From Marinomonas rhizomae (GTDB taxonomy: Bacteria; Pseudomonadota; Gammaproteobacteria; Pseudomonadales; Marinomonadaceae): 43,920 nucleotides of DNA. Positions 26,786-34,850 of this stretch are shown piece after piece. The first letter of the stretch is position 1; each line of letters begins with the position of its first letter. The DNA is taken from NCBI RefSeq assembly GCF_003315485.1, contig NZ_QNSE01000023.1, forward strand, positions 1 to 43,920, in the 5' to 3' direction. The notes below the pieces were generated by a model that made no database searches, had not been told where the DNA came from, and saw nothing but the letters and a program-made list of their open reading frames with translations. The position numbers were made by a program, and so were the translations under genes.

Positions 26786-27682
26786 ATGATTCGCAAAGAT
26801 ATGTTTTTGGCGTTAATTATTATCGTCGCTTGGGGCTTTAACTTTATCGTCATGCGTTGGGGCTTAGATGAACTCACGCCAATGATGTTAGGCGGATTGC
26901 GCTTTCTCGTCATCGGTATGATTGGTTGCTTCTTTTTTGCTCGCCCCAACACACCACTGCTTTGGTGTATTGGCTATGCTTTGTCATTGAACTTCGGACA
27001 ATTTGCGTTTTTATTCAGCGCCATGTCTTTTGGGATGCCTGCTGGACTGGCTTCTTTGGTACTGCAATCTCAGGCGATTTTCACCCTGCTGTTCGCTATT
27101 TTATTGTTGAAAGAAACGGTTCGTCCCTACCAAGTACTCGCAATTGGCATTGCCATTGGCGGTTTAGCTGTGATCGGATTAGACAATGAGGACACCACCA
27201 TGACGGCCCTTGGCTTTGGATTAACTTTAGCCGCAGGGTCTAGTTGGGCGTTGGGTAATATATTCACCAAAATCATCAGTCGAAAAGGTTACGATGCCAA
27301 TTTAAATCTTATCGTTTGGTCTAGCTGGGTGCCGCCTGTCCCTTTCTTTATCTGTGCGTATTTCATCGATGGCAGTGATGTTATGTGGAATAATCTCATT
27401 GGGTTGAACTTCAAATCCATAGCGTCATTGGCCTATTTGTCCATCTTTGCGACATTAGCTGGCTACGGTTTGTGGAGTCATTTATTGTCTCGCTATCCAG
27501 CCGCAACGGTTGCTCCGCTCACCTTAGGTGTACCTGTTGTCGGATTAACATCAGCGGAAATTTTTCTGTCTGAAACCGTGAGTATGATGCAATGGGCGGG
27601 GATTTTCATTGTGCTTGTTGGTTTGATGCTGAATACATTCGGTGGCCGCTGGCTAAAGAAAGTTAACCAGCACGCCACTTAA
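26786..27682 (+). CDS. eamA: EamA-type drug/metabolite exporter (O-acetylserine/cysteine exporter-like)
   Basis: 298 aa with ten membrane helices in two EamA repeats. It is close to E. coli EamA (YdeD) along its length: LALIIIVAWGFNFIVMRWGL, FGMPAGLASLVLQSQAIFT, FGLTLAAGSSWALGNIF, LIVWSSWVPPVPFF and YPAATVAPLTLGVPVVGL. E. coli EamA exports cysteine and O-acetylserine; the substrate here is assumed from similarity. AAGGA sits upstream of the ATG. It converges on the ion channel gene with only 21 bp between stops and no terminator hairpin. Confidence 0.88.
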   Translation: MIRKDMFLALIIIVAWGFNFIVMRWGLDELTPMMLGGLRFLVIGMIGCFFFARPNTPLLWCIGYALSLNFGQFAFLFSAMSFGMPAGLASLVLQSQAIFTLLFAILLLKETVRPYQVLAIGIAIGGLAVIGLDNEDTTMTALGFGLTLAAGSSWALGNIFTKIISRKGYDANLNLIVWSSWVPPVPFFICAYFIDGSDVMWNNLIGLNFKSIASLAYLSIFATLAGYGLWSHLLSRYPAATVAPLTLGVPVVGLTSAEIFLSETVSMMQWAGIFIVLVGLMLNTFGGRWLKKVNQHAT

Positions 27683-27703
27683 AAGTCATGTAAAAATGAA
27701 CCA

Positions 27704-28534
27704 CTAATCTTTTCGATCTTGTTGCTCGTCGATTTTATCCGCCAAACGAGCCACTTGAGCCTGCAATTCGGCAATTTGGGTGACCAAAGCTTGGTGATGG
27801 TTTTCTTGGTTTTCGTGCTCTTCTTGGGCCGTCTCTCGAGTCATGACATCCAACACCACACCCACCATCATGTTCAAGAACACAAAGGCGGTTAAGAAAA
27901 TGAAGATAATGTAGAAGACCCAGCTAAATGGGTACACTTCCATCGTTTCATACATTACATCAGTCCAATCTTCAAACGTTGCAACGCGAAACAATGTCAG
28001 CATAGAGATAGCAATATCTCCCCAAAGCGTTTCATTTACTTGATGAAAAAAGATAGATCCAACGGCCGCGAAGATGTAGAAAATAATAAACATCAATAAA
28101 GCAATGTAACCCATTTTGGGAATGGCTTTAAGCAAGGCGTTAATCAAAAAACGTAGGTCTGGAATAATAGAAACCAAACGTAACACTCGAAATACGCGTA
28201 ACAAGCGAGCGATAAGAATCATCTCAGCCTCTGATATCGGCATCAAACTACCGATGACGATAACGGTATCAAAAATATTCCAAGGGTCTTTAAAGAAACG
28301 ACGCTTATCATCACAAGCAATAAAACGTAGAGAAAGTTCGACTAAAAAAAAGACAGTAATAAAGTTGTCTAAGTAATTAATGGCTTTATCAATGCCATAA
28401 GGTAAAGAGTAAGTTTTTGCGCCAACGGTCAAAGCAGCAATGACGATAATACTGATAATAAAACCTTGGAACCACGCACTACGCTCAATGCGCTTCATGG
28501 TGGCAAACCAACTTCCAGAACGACTCATTTCCAT
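27704..28534 (-). CDS. Bacterial voltage-gated cation channel (BacNav-like) with acidic filter
   Basis: 276 aa, one six-helix channel repeat that tetramerises. S4 carries Arg110, Arg113, Arg116 and Arg119 at every third position (RLLRVFRVLR), the voltage sensor. The pore reads LTLFRVATFEDWTDVMYE, so the filter is T186-F-E188-D189-W190-T-D192 instead of the NaChBac TLESWAS. A C-terminal helical coiled coil (about 238-270, ALVTQIAELQAQVARLADKI) is as in BacNav channels. The extra acidic residues at 189 and 192 are those that make engineered CavAb calcium-selective (filter TLDDWSD), so Ca2+ permeation is plausible; this is inference. Converges with eamA. Confidence 0.9.
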   Translation of the reverse strand: MEMSRSGSWFATMKRIERSAWFQGFIISIIVIAALTVGAKTYSLPYGIDKAINYLDNFITVFFLVELSLRFIACDDKRRFFKDPWNIFDTVIVIGSLMPISEAEMILIARLLRVFRVLRLVSIIPDLRFLINALLKAIPKMGYIALLMFIIFYIFAAVGSIFFHQVNETLWGDIAISMLTLFRVATFEDWTDVMYETMEVYPFSWVFYIIFIFLTAFVFLNMMVGVVLDVMTRETAQEEHENQENHHQALVTQIAELQAQVARLADKIDEQQDRKD

Positions 28535-28650
28535 TATTTTCTACACCTAATAAGCAATCTTGAAACCTGCAATAAAGACAGGGGACGCCATCTTAAGTTC
28601 ATATTGTGCAGAAGAAAAGCAGAAGTAGGCTAAGTGATAACGTTTGATGG

Positions 28651-28926
28651 CTAGGTTCGCTTCACTCGTACCACTTTCATGATTTCTACAGGAATTCCCG
28701 CGACCATTTCTTGGGTTGGGTAATAAGTAAGGTTGACGCGAGCTCCGCGCAAAGTGCGGTATTTTCCTTGGCGCTTAAAACGAAAAGGAACGTCATAACC
28801 TTCAATCATTAAAGTGTGCAGTACCCAGTCTTCTTGGGGACGTTGGGCATGAGATTTCACTTTCAGCGCATCTGAATGAATAAGCGCATCATTATTTTTT
28901 AACAAAGACTCAGGATCGGATTTCAC
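28651..28926 (-). CDS. Conserved small protein of unknown function
   Basis: 91 aa, soluble and basic, without signal peptide or membrane segment. The second half (about 34-91) looks like a compact beta-rich domain: DWVLHTLMIEGYDVPFRFKR, then GARVNLTYYPTQEMVAGIPV and EIMKVVRVKRT. I do not recognise a named family, although similar sequences feel familiar from other gammaproteobacteria. It starts with GTG at 28926, with AAAGGAAG upstream, and has its own transcription unit between a terminator and the channel gene. Confidence 0.65.
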   Translation of the reverse strand: MKSDPESLLKNNDALIHSDALKVKSHAQRPQEDWVLHTLMIEGYDVPFRFKRQGKYRTLRGARVNLTYYPTQEMVAGIPVEIMKVVRVKRT

Positions 28927-28984
28927 AAGAGACTTCCTTTCTTAAAGATGAAGGCCTCTTAGTATGACACAAATATCTAAAATC

Positions 28985-29011
28985 TTAAAAAATTGATTGT
29001 TTTTCAATCAA
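28985..29011 (-). terminator. Terminator of the AEC carrier-MscS operon
   Basis: On the minus strand TTGATTG-AAAAA-CAATCAA (7-bp stem) is followed by TTTTTT, immediately after the MscS-like gene stop. Confidence 0.75.
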
Positions 29012-29013
29012 CA

Positions 29014-29580
29014 TCAGACAGAAGTGCTTTGCTTCTCAGATTCTCCTATTGGCACTGCAGGCTCTTTGTATTGACTCATTGCTTGTGCCCTTTCTCGACT
29101 TTCAAAACGTACAACCGCTTTTTGTAAGATCAAACTGTTTGGATAAGTCACTACATCCCCAGAAAACCTCTGGATAATCACGTGAAAAGTCGATATTTCC
29201 ATAATTTGCCCAAGAATCTCATCATCTTTATCAACAACCTTGACCCAATCCCCTACTCGATAAGGAAAACCAAAAAAGATAATCAAGCTGGCAGTTATGT
29301 TGCTTAAAATAGACCATTGAGCAAACAACGCCACACCAACAACAGCAAATACAGACGAAAAAAAGATTGCTAGTTGACCATACCCAATGCCAAGAACTAA
29401 ACAGATTAATAAAATTAAAATTGCAGTAAAACCTAGGTTTAGCATTTTCGAAACATAGGTAATACGCACTTCATTGGCGAATTTTTTTTGCCCTAATAAC
29501 GTGACACTGGATTTCAGAATGCGAGAAACAATGACATAAGCGAACACTAATAAAGCGATTAAGCCAATTTGTACCATCAT
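29014..29580 (-). CDS. Short MscS-family mechanosensitive channel
   Basis: 188 aa. Two to three N-terminal helices (about 3-20, 50-70 and the pore helix about 72-100, FFSSVFAVVGVALFAQWSIL) are followed by the MscS beta domain: SNITASLIIFFGFPYRVGDW, EILGQIMEISTFHVIIQRFS and VVTYPNSLILQKAVV. It is shorter than E. coli MscS (286) and lacks most of the C-terminal alpha/beta vestibule. The conserved FPYRVGDW and PNS motifs suggest it is functional. GGAG precedes the ATG, and the gene lies 21 bp after the AEC carrier gene, probably co-transcribed. Confidence 0.88.
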   Translation of the reverse strand: MMVQIGLIALLVFAYVIVSRILKSSVTLLGQKKFANEVRITYVSKMLNLGFTAILILLICLVLGIGYGQLAIFFSSVFAVVGVALFAQWSILSNITASLIIFFGFPYRVGDWVKVVDKDDEILGQIMEISTFHVIIQRFSGDVVTYPNSLILQKAVVRFESRERAQAMSQYKEPAVPIGESEKQSTSV

Positions 29581-29601
29581 GCTTTTTCTCCTAATACGGG
29601 T

Positions 29602-30489
29602 TTATAAAACATAGAACAATACACAAGGGATAATCCCTACACTCATCAAATTACTAATTAATACAATCGACGCTACTTTATGAGGTTCCTGTTGATAAAG
29701 CTCGGCCACCATGTAGTTCAAAACAGCAGGAGGTAAACAAGCGAAGATCAATAAATAGGCAAAATTTTCCGGAGACATTCCAACAACATAATACCAAATC
29801 CCCGCAATAACCAGGCCGCTTAACGGACACAAAAAGCCGCTAATCACACCAAGTCTCCATTCACTAAAGTCTACATTCGTCATCCGAACACCAAGAGCAA
29901 AGAGCATCAGAGGAATAGCTATTTGTCCCATCATATCAACGGACACTTTTACTGCAGGCATGACAGTCCAGCCTTGTAAACTCCAAATTAAGCCCAGAAT
30001 CGTTGCAATGATCATAGGCATCTTCAACACATTAAGAAGATTGGCTTTTGGGTTAAGCAAATACATGCCTACCGTGAAATGAAGCAAGTTTTCGGTTAGA
30101 AACAACACCACGGCGATAGGCAAAGCGGGTTCGCCAAACGCCAGCACAATCAAAGGAATACCCAAGTTACCGCTGTTGTTAAACATCATTGGCGGAACCA
30201 ACGTCTTTGGCGATATTTTTAGCCATTTACAAAGAGGCCAAACGAGGAGCCCTGAGCCTATAACAACGACCGTGGCCGCAATAATCAAGTCAACGTATTG
30301 AGCTATATGAAACTCTTTTGATGCCATAACAGAAAAAATCAGCGCAGGACAAAACACACTGATATTGAGACGGTTCGCCACCGTCATATCGGTAGGCCGA
30401 ACGCGTGCGTAGAAAAAAGCCACCAGCACAATGCTAGCCAGAGGAAAAACCGTATTAAAGATTTGTAAGAATAACGTAGAAGTATCCAT
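29602..30489 (-). CDS. AEC-family (auxin efflux carrier-like) transporter
   Basis: 295 aa with ten membrane helices. Family features include the N-terminal FNTVFPLASIVLVAFFYARV, the middle motif PPMMFNNSGNLGIPLIVLAF and the C-terminal CLPPAVLNYMVAELYQQEP. Characterised bacterial members transport malate or malonate, so an organic acid is the best guess. GAGG lies six bases upstream of the ATG. First gene of a two-gene operon with the MscS channel. Confidence 0.88.
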   Translation of the reverse strand: MDTSTLFLQIFNTVFPLASIVLVAFFYARVRPTDMTVANRLNISVFCPALIFSVMASKEFHIAQYVDLIIAATVVVIGSGLLVWPLCKWLKISPKTLVPPMMFNNSGNLGIPLIVLAFGEPALPIAVVLFLTENLLHFTVGMYLLNPKANLLNVLKMPMIIATILGLIWSLQGWTVMPAVKVSVDMMGQIAIPLMLFALGVRMTNVDFSEWRLGVISGFLCPLSGLVIAGIWYYVVGMSPENFAYLLIFACLPPAVLNYMVAELYQQEPHKVASIVLISNLMSVGIIPCVLFYVL

Positions 30490-30556
30490 TAATAGCCTCT
30501 TTTAAGAAGGCGATAGCTTAACGGTCTTGCCATAAAAGACCAAGATAGATTGAAAA

Positions 30557-31534
30557 TTAGTTTTTCTCAATTAACGTTGAAGGGATCAAAATAAAACGCT
30601 GAGCAACCTCTTTACCTTTTAATAAATCCATACCAATCTCAATGGCTTTTTCAGCCATGGGAATAGGCCGTTGAACGGCAGTGGCAACCCAAGAATTGTC
30701 CTGTTGCTTGATAATATCGGTTGCAAATGGCGCCCCATCAACCGAGGCTAATATAAACTCATTGCGATTAGCTTGTTGCGCCGCTCGCAAAGCTCCAAAT
30801 GCCGTTGGATCATTAATACTGAACACCGCATCAATATGACCGTATTCTTCCATCAAATACGTCATGGCTTCCATTCCACCTTCCACACTGCCAGTGCCAT
30901 TCATGCGGTCACTTAGCAAGGTAATATCGGGGTATTTATTTAATGTTGATTTACAGCCAGCGACCCTTTCAATCACAGAGGACACTGAGACACCGTTAAT
31001 AATAACGAATTTGCCTTGATAACCTATCATCTTCGCCAATTTTTCACACGCTATTGCGCCAGCCTGCACATTATCAGTGGTAATAGTTGCGTCTGCACCT
31101 TGTGCATTCACGTCCACCGCAATCACTTTAATACCCGCTCGCTGAGCCTTGGCAACAACAGCGGCCACCTTATACTCATCCGCGGCGGTCAATACGATCA
31201 AATCGACTTTTTGCTCAATAAAATCATTGATTTGACCGATTTGTCGCTGCCAATCATAAGCATCCGAGCGAATGATCATTTTAACAGGCTGACCCGCTAA
31301 CTGCTCTGCTTTTAAGGAAACGGTATCTACCAATTGAACAAAATATGGGTTACCCAAATCGGCAACACTAATACCAATCGATTTTAAGGGTTGGGGCTCA
31401 GAGGATTGTGACACCAAGGGAGACAGCGATACGGCGACAATAGAAATCGCCAAAATACTGGGCATTAGCCGATAGGACCTCCACCACTGCCGTACTTTAT
31501 GTAAACACGACACGGGCGCTTTAAATAGACTCAT
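30557..31534 (-). CDS. Second sugar-type periplasmic binding protein of the frc cluster
   Basis: 325 aa. A basic N-terminus is followed by a hydrophobic segment (about 25-40, SILAISIVAVSLSPLVS), a signal peptide or membrane anchor. The body is an RbsB/Peripla_BP_4 type-I binding protein: GISVADLGNPYFVQLVDTVS, DLIVLTAADEYKVAAVVAKA, GIKVIAVDVNA, and FSINDPTAFGALRAAQQ. ATG 31534 (GGGAGA upstream) is preferred over an in-frame upstream start at 31603. It lies 127 bp after frcA behind a hairpin. The transporter already has frcB, so this protein may present ligand to the hybrid kinase, as TorT does for TorS, or widen transporter specificity. Confidence 0.8.
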   Translation of the reverse strand: MSLFKAPVSCLHKVRQWWRSYRLMPSILAISIVAVSLSPLVSQSSEPQPLKSIGISVADLGNPYFVQLVDTVSLKAEQLAGQPVKMIIRSDAYDWQRQIGQINDFIEQKVDLIVLTAADEYKVAAVVAKAQRAGIKVIAVDVNAQGADATITTDNVQAGAIACEKLAKMIGYQGKFVIINGVSVSSVIERVAGCKSTLNKYPDITLLSDRMNGTGSVEGGMEAMTYLMEEYGHIDAVFSINDPTAFGALRAAQQANRNEFILASVDGAPFATDIIKQQDNSWVATAVQRPIPMAEKAIEIGMDLLKGKEVAQRFILIPSTLIEKN

Positions 31535-31607
31535 TCTGTTTCTCCCAATAATCGCGCGCTCGTCATTGATGGCCAATGAACATATCTTAAGCCACAAGAG
31601 CATAAAG

Positions 31608-31651
31608 AACCGCTATTTTGCCCTACCTGATGGAAGATAAAAATAGCGGTT
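31608..31651. terminator. Large inverted repeat between frcA and the second binding-protein gene
   Basis: Perfect 12-bp arms AACCGCTATTTT (31608-31619) and AAAATAGCGGTT (31640-31651) around a 20-base loop. On the minus strand only a weak TTCTTTAT follows, so it is more likely an attenuator or RNA-processing/stability element than a full stop. On the plus strand it is followed by a T-run. Confidence 0.55.
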
Positions 31652-31661
31652 TAGTTTTTTC

Positions 31662-32459
31662 CTAGGCAGCCTCTTCCTCTGACCCGCTAACTTCCATCGC
31701 CCCGGTCATAATGGCAACAGCATCAGACATGGTATGAGTTTGAGGCGTGACAGTCGCCGCTCGCTTACCTAAACGGTGGATATGAATACGATCTGCAACT
31801 TCAAACACATGTGGCATATTGTGACTGATCAAGATAATAGGCAAACCACGATCACGAACTTCTTTGATCAAGTTCAAGACACGACGCGACTCCTTTACAC
31901 CAAGCGCCGCAGTTGGCTCATCCATAATCACCACTTTGCTGCCAAACAAAGCTGAACGAGCAACCGCCACACCTTGGCGCTGACCACCAGAAAGCGATTC
32001 AACCGCTTGACTAATGTTTTGAATCGTCATCAAACCCAACTCAGCCATCTTATTGCGGGCGCGTTTTTCCATTTCTTTCTTGTCCAGCATACGGAAGACA
32101 GAACCTAGAATGCCAGGCTTCAATAACTCTCTCCCTAAAAACAAGTTATCAGCAATATTTAACGCAGGCGACACCGCCAAGTTCTGATAAACCGTTTCTA
32201 TGCCTAATGCTCGAGCCTCCATCGGTGAAGAAAAACTTACCGGCTTACCATCTAAAAAAATCTCACCTTCATCGGGGATCAAAGCACCAGACAAGGCTTT
32301 GATCAAGGAGGATTTGCCTGCACCATTATCACCAATGACCGCTAATATCTCACCGGGATAGAGTTCAAAATCGGCATGATCAATCGCGGTCACACTGCCA
32401 TAACGTTTTACCAAGTTTTTTGTTTGTAACACAGGTGTCTTATCGTATTGAGCTACCAT
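31662..32459 (-). CDS. frcA: Fructose-type sugar ABC transporter ATP-binding protein
   Basis: 265 aa with a single ABC domain: Walker A GDNGAGKSS, signature LSGGQRQGVAVAR, Walker B KVVIMDEPTAALG and switch His in LISHNMPHVFEVADR. Length and sequence follow Sinorhizobium FrcA (one nucleotide-binding domain, unlike the double RbsA). ATG 32459 is used because it overlaps the frcC stop (TAATG), with AGAGGGA upstream; an earlier in-frame codon at 32483 would overlap frcC more. It powers uptake of fructose or related sugars. Confidence 0.92.
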   Translation of the reverse strand: MVAQYDKTPVLQTKNLVKRYGSVTAIDHADFELYPGEILAVIGDNGAGKSSLIKALSGALIPDEGEIFLDGKPVSFSSPMEARALGIETVYQNLAVSPALNIADNLFLGRELLKPGILGSVFRMLDKKEMEKRARNKMAELGLMTIQNISQAVESLSGGQRQGVAVARSALFGSKVVIMDEPTAALGVKESRRVLNLIKEVRDRGLPIILISHNMPHVFEVADRIHIHRLGKRAATVTPQTHTMSDAVAIMTGAMEVSGSEEEAA

Positions 32460-33541
32460 TATGCTGTCCCTCTTCGGATCCACTGATCAATAGCCACAGC
32501 CGAAATAATCAATATCCCCACTGTAAACTCTTGCCATAGAACATCTACACCAGCTAAAGCCAAGCCATTTCTAAATACACCAACAACTAGTGCACCAATG
32601 AGCGTACCGTAAATAGAACCTCGTCCACCAAACAAGCTACACCCACCAATAACCACCGCAGTAATACTGTCAAGGTTAGTCATAGTGCCTGCTTGTGGAC
32701 TCACCGAGCCGATACGACCAATAAGAACCCATGCCCCAATAGCACATACAACGCCAGCCAGAACATAGACTGACATTAAGATTCGATTTGTACGAATACC
32801 AGCTAATTTCGCGGCTTCCGGATCATCGCCTGTTGCATATACATGACGCCCCCAAGCGGTCCAATTTAGGGCATACCAGATCAGAAAAAATATCCCTAGC
32901 ATTAAAAGGGAACCATAAGTCAATCTTGCGCCGAAGAAGTCGATAGTTTGGCCCGTCCACTGTAATAATGGCGCGATGCTACTAATATCCTGAGAACGAA
33001 TCGTTTCACTTTTTGAGTACCATAGGTTCAAAGCAAAAAAAACATTCCAAGATCCTAGTGTCGCTATAAAAGGCGGGATTTTTAATCGGGTAATAAGCAA
33101 GCCATTAATAAAGCCAGCCAACGCACCCACCGCAATACCAATCAGAATAGATAAGCTCGGATCAATACCATAATTTACCGCCATCCGTCCCATTACGACG
33201 GAGGTCAATACCATAATGGCCCCCACGGATAAATCGATACCCGCGGTTAAAATAATTAAGGTCTGGGCAACACCAATCACACCGATAATAGTGACCTGTT
33301 GCAGGATCAAAGATAGATTGAATGGATGAAGAAAACGTCCACCAACTATCATACTAAAGCCAACAATAGCCAAGATCAGTACAATACTTGGTGCGGCAAT
33401 GGGATAATGATGAAGAAACTTTTGAAAACGCTGCACAAGCGTTTCTTTACGCTCGAACTTGGCAACATAGCTACTGGCTTGATCCGCGACTTTGTCATGA
33501 TCAAGCACCGCTGTAGACGGTTTTGTGTCGGTAGAACTCAT
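32459..33541 (-). CDS. frcC: Fructose-type sugar ABC transporter permease
   Basis: 360 aa, the same length as Sinorhizobium FrcC. A 50-residue cytoplasmic N-terminus precedes about ten helices of the BPD_transp_2 family. Characteristic stretches are ILQQVTIIGVIGVAQTLIIL then TAGIDLSVGAIMVLTSVVMG, KIPPFIATLGSWN, SETIRSQDIS and SITAVVIGGCSLFGGRGSIY. GGAG lies six bases before the ATG. The stop overlaps the frcA start. Confidence 0.93.
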   Translation of the reverse strand: MSSTDTKPSTAVLDHDKVADQASSYVAKFERKETLVQRFQKFLHHYPIAAPSIVLILAIVGFSMIVGGRFLHPFNLSLILQQVTIIGVIGVAQTLIILTAGIDLSVGAIMVLTSVVMGRMAVNYGIDPSLSILIGIAVGALAGFINGLLITRLKIPPFIATLGSWNVFFALNLWYSKSETIRSQDISSIAPLLQWTGQTIDFFGARLTYGSLLMLGIFFLIWYALNWTAWGRHVYATGDDPEAAKLAGIRTNRILMSVYVLAGVVCAIGAWVLIGRIGSVSPQAGTMTNLDSITAVVIGGCSLFGGRGSIYGTLIGALVVGVFRNGLALAGVDVLWQEFTVGILIISAVAIDQWIRRGTA

Positions 33542-33574
33542 AGACTACTCCAGAGAGGAAACATTGCGCTAGAT

Positions 33575-33611
33575 AGAAAAAGTGCCGTTAGCCAAAAGTT
33601 CGACTAACGGC
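33575..33611 (-). terminator. frcB-frcC intercistronic hairpin (partial terminator)
   Basis: Stem GCCGTTAG/CTAACGGC with a 12-base loop, followed on the minus strand by ACTTTTTCT. Leaky terminators after the binding-protein gene are common in ABC transporter operons and keep the binding protein in excess over permease. Confidence 0.65.
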
Positions 33612-33652
33612 AAATAAGGGCGCCTTCACACCCATCTATCACAAGAGATTGA

Positions 33653-34684
33653 TTAGCCCCAACACATGCTCAAGCCAGTTTTAGACGACACAGATTGAAC
33701 ACCTTTCACGGGTTCATCAGTAATTAACTGAACACCTGTATCGAAGAAATCTAGACCATTTGATGCAGAAGGACGTGAGCCAGATTTGGCAAAATCTACA
33801 ATCGCTGTTACACCTTCAGAGGCCATTTTAAGAGGGAATTGCATAGAAGTAGCGCCGATCACGCCGTCTTTGATATTACGTACACCAGGACAACCACCAT
33901 CAACAGAAACAATCAACACGTCTTTTTCAAGGCCGAACGATTTCAATGCTTCATATGCGCCAGCCGCAGCGGGTTCGTTGATGGTATAAACCAAATTCAC
34001 TTCTGGGTCTTTTTGCAGTAGGTTTTCCATCGCACGACGGCCGCCTTCTTCCGAACCTTGCGTCACGTCGTTACCCACAATACGCGAGTCCGTTTCATCA
34101 CCCATGCGTTTTGGATCTTTAAGGTCGATCCCAAAACCTTTCAAGAAACCTTGGTCACGAGCGACGTCTACGGTAATTTGGCTCGTGCTCAGGTCAAGTA
34201 AAGCAATTTTTGCATCTTTAGCTTTATCGCCCATTTTTTCTTTTGCCCACATACCAATCATTTCGCCAGCTTTAAAGTTATCCGTCGCGAATGTCATGTC
34301 TGCCGCACTAGCAGGACTTAAAGGAGTATCTAACGCGATAACAAGCAAACCTGCATCGCGTGCTTTTTGAATCGTCGGAACAATACCAGCCGTATCGCTT
34401 GGTGTAATAAGAATGCCTTTGGCACCCGCGGCAATTAAGTTTTCTACCGCTTGAACTTGCGTTTCATTATCGCCGTCGTAACGGCCAGCAAACGTACGCA
34501 ATTCAACACCAAGCTCATCAGCTTTTTGCTGCGCGCCTTCTTTCATTTTTACGAAAAATGGGTTGGTATTGGTTTTGGTGATTAAACCTATGATAGGGGT
34601 TTCTGCCATAGCGACAGTAGACAGTGTGCCAGCGGCAACCAGACACGCCAATTTTTTGTACGGAATACGATGCATAAATTTCAT
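33653..34684 (-). CDS. frcB: Fructose-type sugar ABC transporter substrate-binding protein
   Basis: 343 aa with a signal peptide (about 1-27, ending STVAMA before ETPIIG). The mature protein begins [20 protein letters not shown], then shows [50 protein letters not shown] and [12 protein letters not shown], the pattern of FrcB. ATG 34684 is preferred to an upstream ATG at 34723: it directly starts the signal peptide and follows GGAG, although the spacing is long (11 bases). The protein captures fructose, and in Sinorhizobium also ribose and mannose. First gene of frcBCA; the two-component genes lie upstream on the same strand. Confidence 0.92.
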   Translation of the reverse strand: MKFMHRIPYKKLACLVAAGTLSTVAMAETPIIGLITKTNTNPFFVKMKEGAQQKADELGVELRTFAGRYDGDNETQVQAVENLIAAGAKGILITPSDTAGIVPTIQKARDAGLLVIALDTPLSPASAADMTFATDNFKAGEMIGMWAKEKMGDKAKDAKIALLDLSTSQITVDVARDQGFLKGFGIDLKDPKRMGDETDSRIVGNDVTQGSEEGGRRAMENLLQKDPEVNLVYTINEPAAAGAYEALKSFGLEKDVLIVSVDGGCPGVRNIKDGVIGATSMQFPLKMASEGVTAIVDFAKSGSRPSASNGLDFFDTGVQLITDEPVKGVQSVSSKTGLSMCWG

Positions 34685-34746
34685 TGTTTTTATAACTCCA
34701 GTTTTTGTTTTTATTATTGACATTGATGCTATTCAAAAACGCCATT

Positions 34747-34774
34747 GAAACAGAACAAGCCCCGACTCTGTTTC
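34747..34774. promoter_or_regulatory. Inverted repeat upstream of frcB
   Basis: Perfect 8-bp arms GAAACAGA and TCTGTTTC around 12 bases, located 63-90 bases upstream of the frcB start. It has no adjoining T-tract on the minus strand. It may be an operator or a leader hairpin; which protein would bind is not evident. Confidence 0.4.
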
Positions 34775-34850
34775 TAATAAAACACTATGAAGATAAAAAA
34801 CTAATGAATAATTTCATCATTTAATCTTTTTTTGTAATATTTGTAACAAT

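Noticed and set aside
34831..34846. Two TTACAAA direct repeats (minus strand) between the kinase stop and frcB as a regulator site
   Set aside because: The 9-bp period does not fit one helical turn, and the surrounding DNA is almost all A/T, so chance is likely.
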